Shown here: one piece after another, positions 39,701 to 45,700 of the stretch | Position numbering within the stretch: position 1 is the stretch's first letter | How the letters are laid out: every line of letters starts with the position of its first letter | Source of the DNA: Heligmosomoides polygyrus polygyrus | Taxonomy: Eukaryota; Nematoda; Chromadorea; Rhabditida; Heligmosomidae | DNA length: 64,000 nt | NCBI GenBank assembly: GCA_947396885.1 | Contig: OX377205.1 | Coordinates: 58,624,969 to 58,688,968, forward strand | Direction: 5' to 3' | Translations under genes and position numbers: made by a program | Notes under the pieces: generated by a model | What the model was told of the DNA's origin: nothing | The model's input: only the letters and a program-made list of their open reading frames with translations | Database searches by the model: none

Positions 39701-42700
39701 GGCAACATCCTGACCAGGGATGTGCGGAAATTTTTCTGGAAAAAGCGGAAGATGAAATGCGGAACGGAAACGCTCAAAAATGGCCTGAAACCGGAATACA
39801 AAACGCGAAAACGGGAATGACACATATTCGCCATTTTTTCAAAAGTGCATCTGAAACGGCGTCTCAAGCGGCTTCTATTTCACTTTTTCTTGCTCAGATC
39901 TTTGCGAGCGGCAGAACCTTCCACAGATTAATGCTCACCGTCATCATAGCATAACATAAGATAGCAAGGCATGGATTCATAATATTGTTATGATATCCTT
40001 TTAGCTATGGCTAGAGCAATAAACGAAAACAAATTCATGGTCCTCTCTTTCTCCACTGTTTCCATATCTATTTTCTGCGACGGGTTTTGATTGACTTTTT
40101 GTTGCTGTATTTTTTTTTACTTTGAGTAGAATTAAGCGACATAACCACTTTAGGCTGCTCATAGACCAGCTTTAAAAAAAAATCACTCGGGTGAAGTCTA
40201 ATACTGGAGCAGCCACATAGATCATCTTCCTACAGAAAAGACATTCCTCTCAACATTTTTAGAAGCCTGTGGCATCATGGACGGCGTGGTGAGTGCACAG
40301 ATATCTGCAAACCCAACATTAGCAATTACATTGTAATCACCAAAACTAGTACTCAGAATTGATCCTGGGATCTAAGATGATAACTGGATGACTGATCAGT
40401 CATGGTAAGTCCGCACTTCCGTAGGAATATTCAGTGTGTGCCAGCCTAGAAGCTCCCTGATATGAAGGTGACACAGCGGGACAGTTCCTAGATGATTCTC
40501 GAAGTAATAGATTTGTTTCAGAATTCAATAAGCCACCCTAGTCAATCAAAATAACAGCTCTTGGTAGATATTCGTGATGCTGCACTAAAAATGTGATGCA
40601 TAACTATATGGATGAATATCACACCTAATAAAATTGAAAATTGAAATGTACACCTTCGATCACGAGCATTGATGTCATCTTGAGCAGAAAAGCGCATGGC
40701 TCAACCTTCACCGAACCCTTTGCTTCATGATGCTGCGCTATACGTTTACAAAATTTTTGTAGCAATTTGTAACTAATGCATCAAGAATTTTATGATCATT
40801 GTTGAAATGTTGAGTGCATTTCCTTAGCAAACAATGCAAACATAGCCTTCGCTGGAACATTAATTTTGCCCTGCACTCGGACGTTGCCATTTTTGAGTAT
40901 TTTCTTTTGGTAGTCTAACCAATTTCAAGAATATTAATATGGTTGTCAAACAGTATTTTTCTCACAATTATATGAACGAGAACTCTTTTTACGTAATAAG
41001 CTAATTGTGTGCAACAGAAAACCAGTGTTGAACAGCGCCAATTTCCATTTCCGCCTTCCTGTCCAAAAACAGACGGAACACGGCACGGAACGGAAGAGCC
41101 CAAAATGGCCGGAAACCGGAATTCGGAACACGGAGACGGAAATTCCGCACATCCCTGATCCTGACGTGTCGAAAACCTTCCGTAAGGCCTCTGTTATACT
41201 CCCGCGGGAGCATCCGCGGAAGGGCGGGAATCGCGCCGAGACTCCTCACCTGGCCAATCGCCGCGCCTCGCCACGCCCGTCTCCGCCGTGCACCATTGGT
41301 CCGCGGACGTTCCGCGGATGCTCCCGCGGGAGTATAACAGAGGCCTAAGGTTTATGTTATGCTCCCGTGGGAGCATAACATAGGCCTAAGCTCCTGCTTT
41401 TTACGTGGATCAGTACTTTAAAGAAATAGGAGTTTCAAAGGAATGCCGAGAAGTGTGCAAGATCGAACGGATTTTATGTCTATGAACAGAATTATAGATA
41501 GGCCAAGTTGTGACATTTCCAACAGTGTCCTCCAGTTAAATAATTAACTCGAAAATTACGAAGTAGATAACAGTTCATGCGTAAGCCACTACCACTCACC
41601 GGCAGTCGACCAGAAGTCGTGGATGAAATGACCGACATACTCGACCAGCTCGTCGATTATTACAAGTGGCACGCTATGGACTTTATCCTCCGAATGACAG
41701 CGAGACTCAGAGAGCCCAAACAGATCCAAATCATGCTCAATCGCACACTTCGCTAAAAAGCTAATATAACCTAACAAAGCAATAACAGTAACATAGCTGA
41801 CACTACAAAACAAAATTTCGGATTTCGTGCAAGAATTCAGGCCACGTGCTTAAGCAGCATCGCCCTATCAACCAAAGCTTCATGCTGCCACTGGCTACGA
41901 TTTCCAAGACCGATGCGGTAGGGGAGCAATGCTAGGAACATTATAAAGCCGGTCAAAAACTTGTCGTCGGTCCGGCTAAAATAAGGCTATATCGGGCGGT
42001 CGAGATCTTTATGCAGTTCTGGACACGTACAAGATATCCTGAACATTATCAAAATTACGTCAGGCTAGGTCTAGTCATACGAGCCGAGCGAGACAACGCT
42101 GACTAGATGTGTTTGGACCTGAAGCATAGAAAGAAGAGAAAAGAAACTTCTGAAAGAAAAAACTTCAAAACCACGAAAAACATATAACACTGCGGCTTTA
42201 CTTTATGGACAGGAATTGAATCGCGACCACCAGAGCGCACCAATGTACTGTTTGTAGGACAGTAGGGCACGGTATAAAGACCCCACGACTAACGGCGACA
42301 AGAATTTGAATGGGTCGGTTGTAAAAGTTTCGTCTCGACCTGCTTTTTCTCCAAAAATACTTACGAATCTTTACTTTCTTCCGAACCTCTCGTTCCTATT
42401 TCTAGCCCATTTCTTACTGAACCAACAAGAATGTTCTGTCAGGACTGCCAAGCTACGCCAATGTGGGAGCATACAGTTGAACGATCGCAGAGCAACCCAC
42501 ACTTTATCGTCGGTGGCCGCTTAACCGGTGTAGGATGGAGAGAACAAAGTTGGAATAACAGCTCTCCTATGTTGTGTTTAGCTTGTAAGCCACAAATAAG
42601 CCATTCTCCCATCTGACTTCGGAATCTAAATGCACCTATGATTTGGACGGGATAGCCGACACTCATAAGGTGGCGCAAGCTCTATCGCAACTTGCTTCCA

Positions 42701-45700
42701 TTCCTTTATTCCTCTCCTCTTGTCCATAGCTCCAGCGAAGCACATCATTTCGTCAAACTCGAATTCGGCTAGAAGGAAAGAAACCACATCGTAAACGGCA
42801 TCCCCACGAGCTGCAGTGCTTCGTGCTAAAACATCGCTGATCGCGTCCACAACCTCATCGTCGGACCCAATGACCTGAAGAAACTACAATTTGAACGCAG
42901 TCACGGAGTTTCCGGCGTTACTACTGACACGTTTTCTCGCCATGTGTAAGACCTCTGTTATACTCACGTGGGAGCATCCGCGGGACGTCCGCGGACTGAA
43001 GGTGCACCGCGAACGGCGGGCGTGGCGGGGCGCGGCGATTGGCCAGGTGAAGGACCCCGGCGCGATTCCCGCCCATCCGCGGATGCTCCCGCGGGAGTAT
43101 AACAGGGGCCTAACGTGTAACGCATTCGGAGAAAGTGAGAAAGACTATCGTGTGTACCCGATACCCATGTAATACATCCTTCCGGGGTCAACGAATTGGT
43201 ACCAAGCTCGCCTGGGTGGGATAAAGGGCTGAATTGTTCATCGACTGGCCATCACAAGTTATTGTACGGACAAATAAGCATTCAAACCTCCACGACATTC
43301 CATGGAAGTAGCGCATCCCAAAATTTTAACACCTTTGTTTATCCTTTTATTACCTTTAAGATTTTGAATGGAAAGGAGTGTCACTAAAAATTAACAGCCA
43401 CCAGCGATTCAGCAATACTGCGCTGCTCATAATGACGCGCATAAGACGGAGCAAACGCTGGCCAAATTCGACGGTGTATGGCGAAAGTTGCACTACACTG
43501 AAACTAACGAAGATAGTACCCATCAGTGGCCGTAAGCCATCTGCTGTCAGTGTAGTGAACATCCCCATATCTCCTGCCACCCGCATTCAGCTCGCGAGGT
43601 TAACACGCTTGTCCTAGAGCAGAGAGCAAACAGGATTAAAAGAGAGTAGGCTTTATTCCTGCTGCAATCCCGCTTGCTTCGGATTCCTAAGACTGGCGAC
43701 ACGGATTCAACACCACGATAAACAATTGGACAACGATCAATGCCGGGATTCATCGAGGGTCGAACCTGGCAGCTCAGGATACTTGCCGCATGTCAACCGA
43801 CCTTCAGACTTGCCCGCGAACACGCTATCCGAACTCGCGAACACACAAGGTGGTACCACCGCAGAGGTTAGGCTTTCGTCTATTCTTTCCATTCACCCGA
43901 GAATCGCCTTCTTTAGGATGGAATGAGGAAATAGCTCCTCAGGTGTACATATAAGTTGTGTTCAGTGTGTTCCACTATTCCTAGTTCGTGTTTCTGTTTG
44001 GATCAATTTTTCTGTTCACAACCACCGAGTTTTTCGAATTCCTTTTTGATCTTGCTCAACATTGTTGCCCTTATCTTTTCTTAGCAGTTATATTTGGCCT
44101 CCTTTCTAGCACTAAAGACGAAATGTCTTGATATCTTTTCTACTTCTTCGTTTCCGTCTTCTTCCTGCACAAGACGTTACGCGTGTGTTGATGGGATGAT
44201 GAAGTTGACGGACCTACTAAGTTGGTATCCGGAGCCGTTTTCCACTGCGATTTGCAGTATTTGGCGAGCCAGCGCCCTTCTCCATCACAGCTCCACTAAT
44301 CAATCCTTAGTTTTGCCTTATATTAAAATATTTCGTCGCTTTTTTCCAGCAAATTTTTATCTATTGCAGATTTCAGGACGCCTCGATGTTGAGCTTTAAA
44401 CTTCTGATGTTTCTCGCGTTTTTCGCTACGTTTTGTCACCATCTCGCCGTTTTATTGAGTTGCTTATATTTTAGGATTGTGTGCACATTTATGTGAGCAA
44501 ATAAATATAGTGGAAGCAAGAAGGGTTCTGACAGTATCTGCAAAGGAACATCTATCCATGAAAAGGCGGGGATTACTAAGATATGTATGGTATGTTATAC
44601 TTCGCCGGCAGCGCGGGAGCCCCGGCACGACGAGCTAGAGTGCACGTGAGAGAGCGCCACTGGCGCGGCCAGAGGGCCAGCGACAACCTGTCGCGGTTTG
44701 TTTGGGTTGGTACATATTGTGTAGCACTCGCCCACCACTGTCGCCGACAGCGTCACCGAGGTGTCGCCGAAGTATAACATATGCCTAAGCAGCGTACTTG
44801 GTAAACCGCTCAACGGAAACTATTATACTTTGAGGTGAGGATGGTATGTGATCAGAAAGTACTAGAACAGGATGCAGCAATTATGACTGACGTCTACCTG
44901 AATAAAGCAAACTTTTGAAAACAAACATTGAGGTAACAAGTGGAAAGCAGACCAATGTGTACCTCCACCAGGACAGTGCTAATGGACCACACTCTGCGAT
45001 GTCGATGAAAGTGGAGATGACGGAGCGCGACTGGTCATGAGGTACTAGACTCAACAAGCCGCACTTCGACTAATACCTTTTCTCCATCATTCAACGCCAT
45101 TTGAATGGTCTACATTCAATAGTTAGTCACAACACTGTGCAGGCACCTAATGTGTGCATCAAGCCTTCTGTGTTCTGGAGCAGCTGCGTCCATGGCCTAC
45201 CAGCAAGTTAACAGAAAGCGACTAATTTTAATGATACCTACATCAAGTGACTCGCTGTTGCTGTTGAATTATGGTGAAGTAAAACATTTTGTTCCAAACA
45301 TGCCTCATGAACTTATCATCTACCCAATAGTACCAGTTGGCGAACGCCGTGGTCAAATCCAATCTTCACCAGTCTCCGCCGCAATGCAATGAAGAGAGCG
45401 ATGTGCAGGGAAGCGGCGTCGGGTGCAAACAAAGTGTGACAGGAAAACTGCACCTCGATAAGAGCATATGCAGGGGACAAGCGTAAAGGGCGCTAGTGAA
45501 TACCTTCGTGGGTATGCGCCACGCACTCTGTATCGACGGCATATCGTGGAGGCAACTGGACGTGTATTTCGCCTATGTGACGACTTGCGGTGGCTAGTTG
45601 ATGGACCATCCAGTGTTGCAACTTTCAGAGACAAGTCTTGTATCAGTTAATCTACACGAAATGGTGGAAGGATTGGTTGGCCGGGCAAGCTCGATTTGGG

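Noticed and set aside
44094..44399. Plus-strand ORF of 101 codons, and the antisense MEKGAGSPNTANRSG frame as a first exon
   Set aside because: No usable donor follows the antisense ATG frame before a stop, and the plus frame has no motif or splice context.
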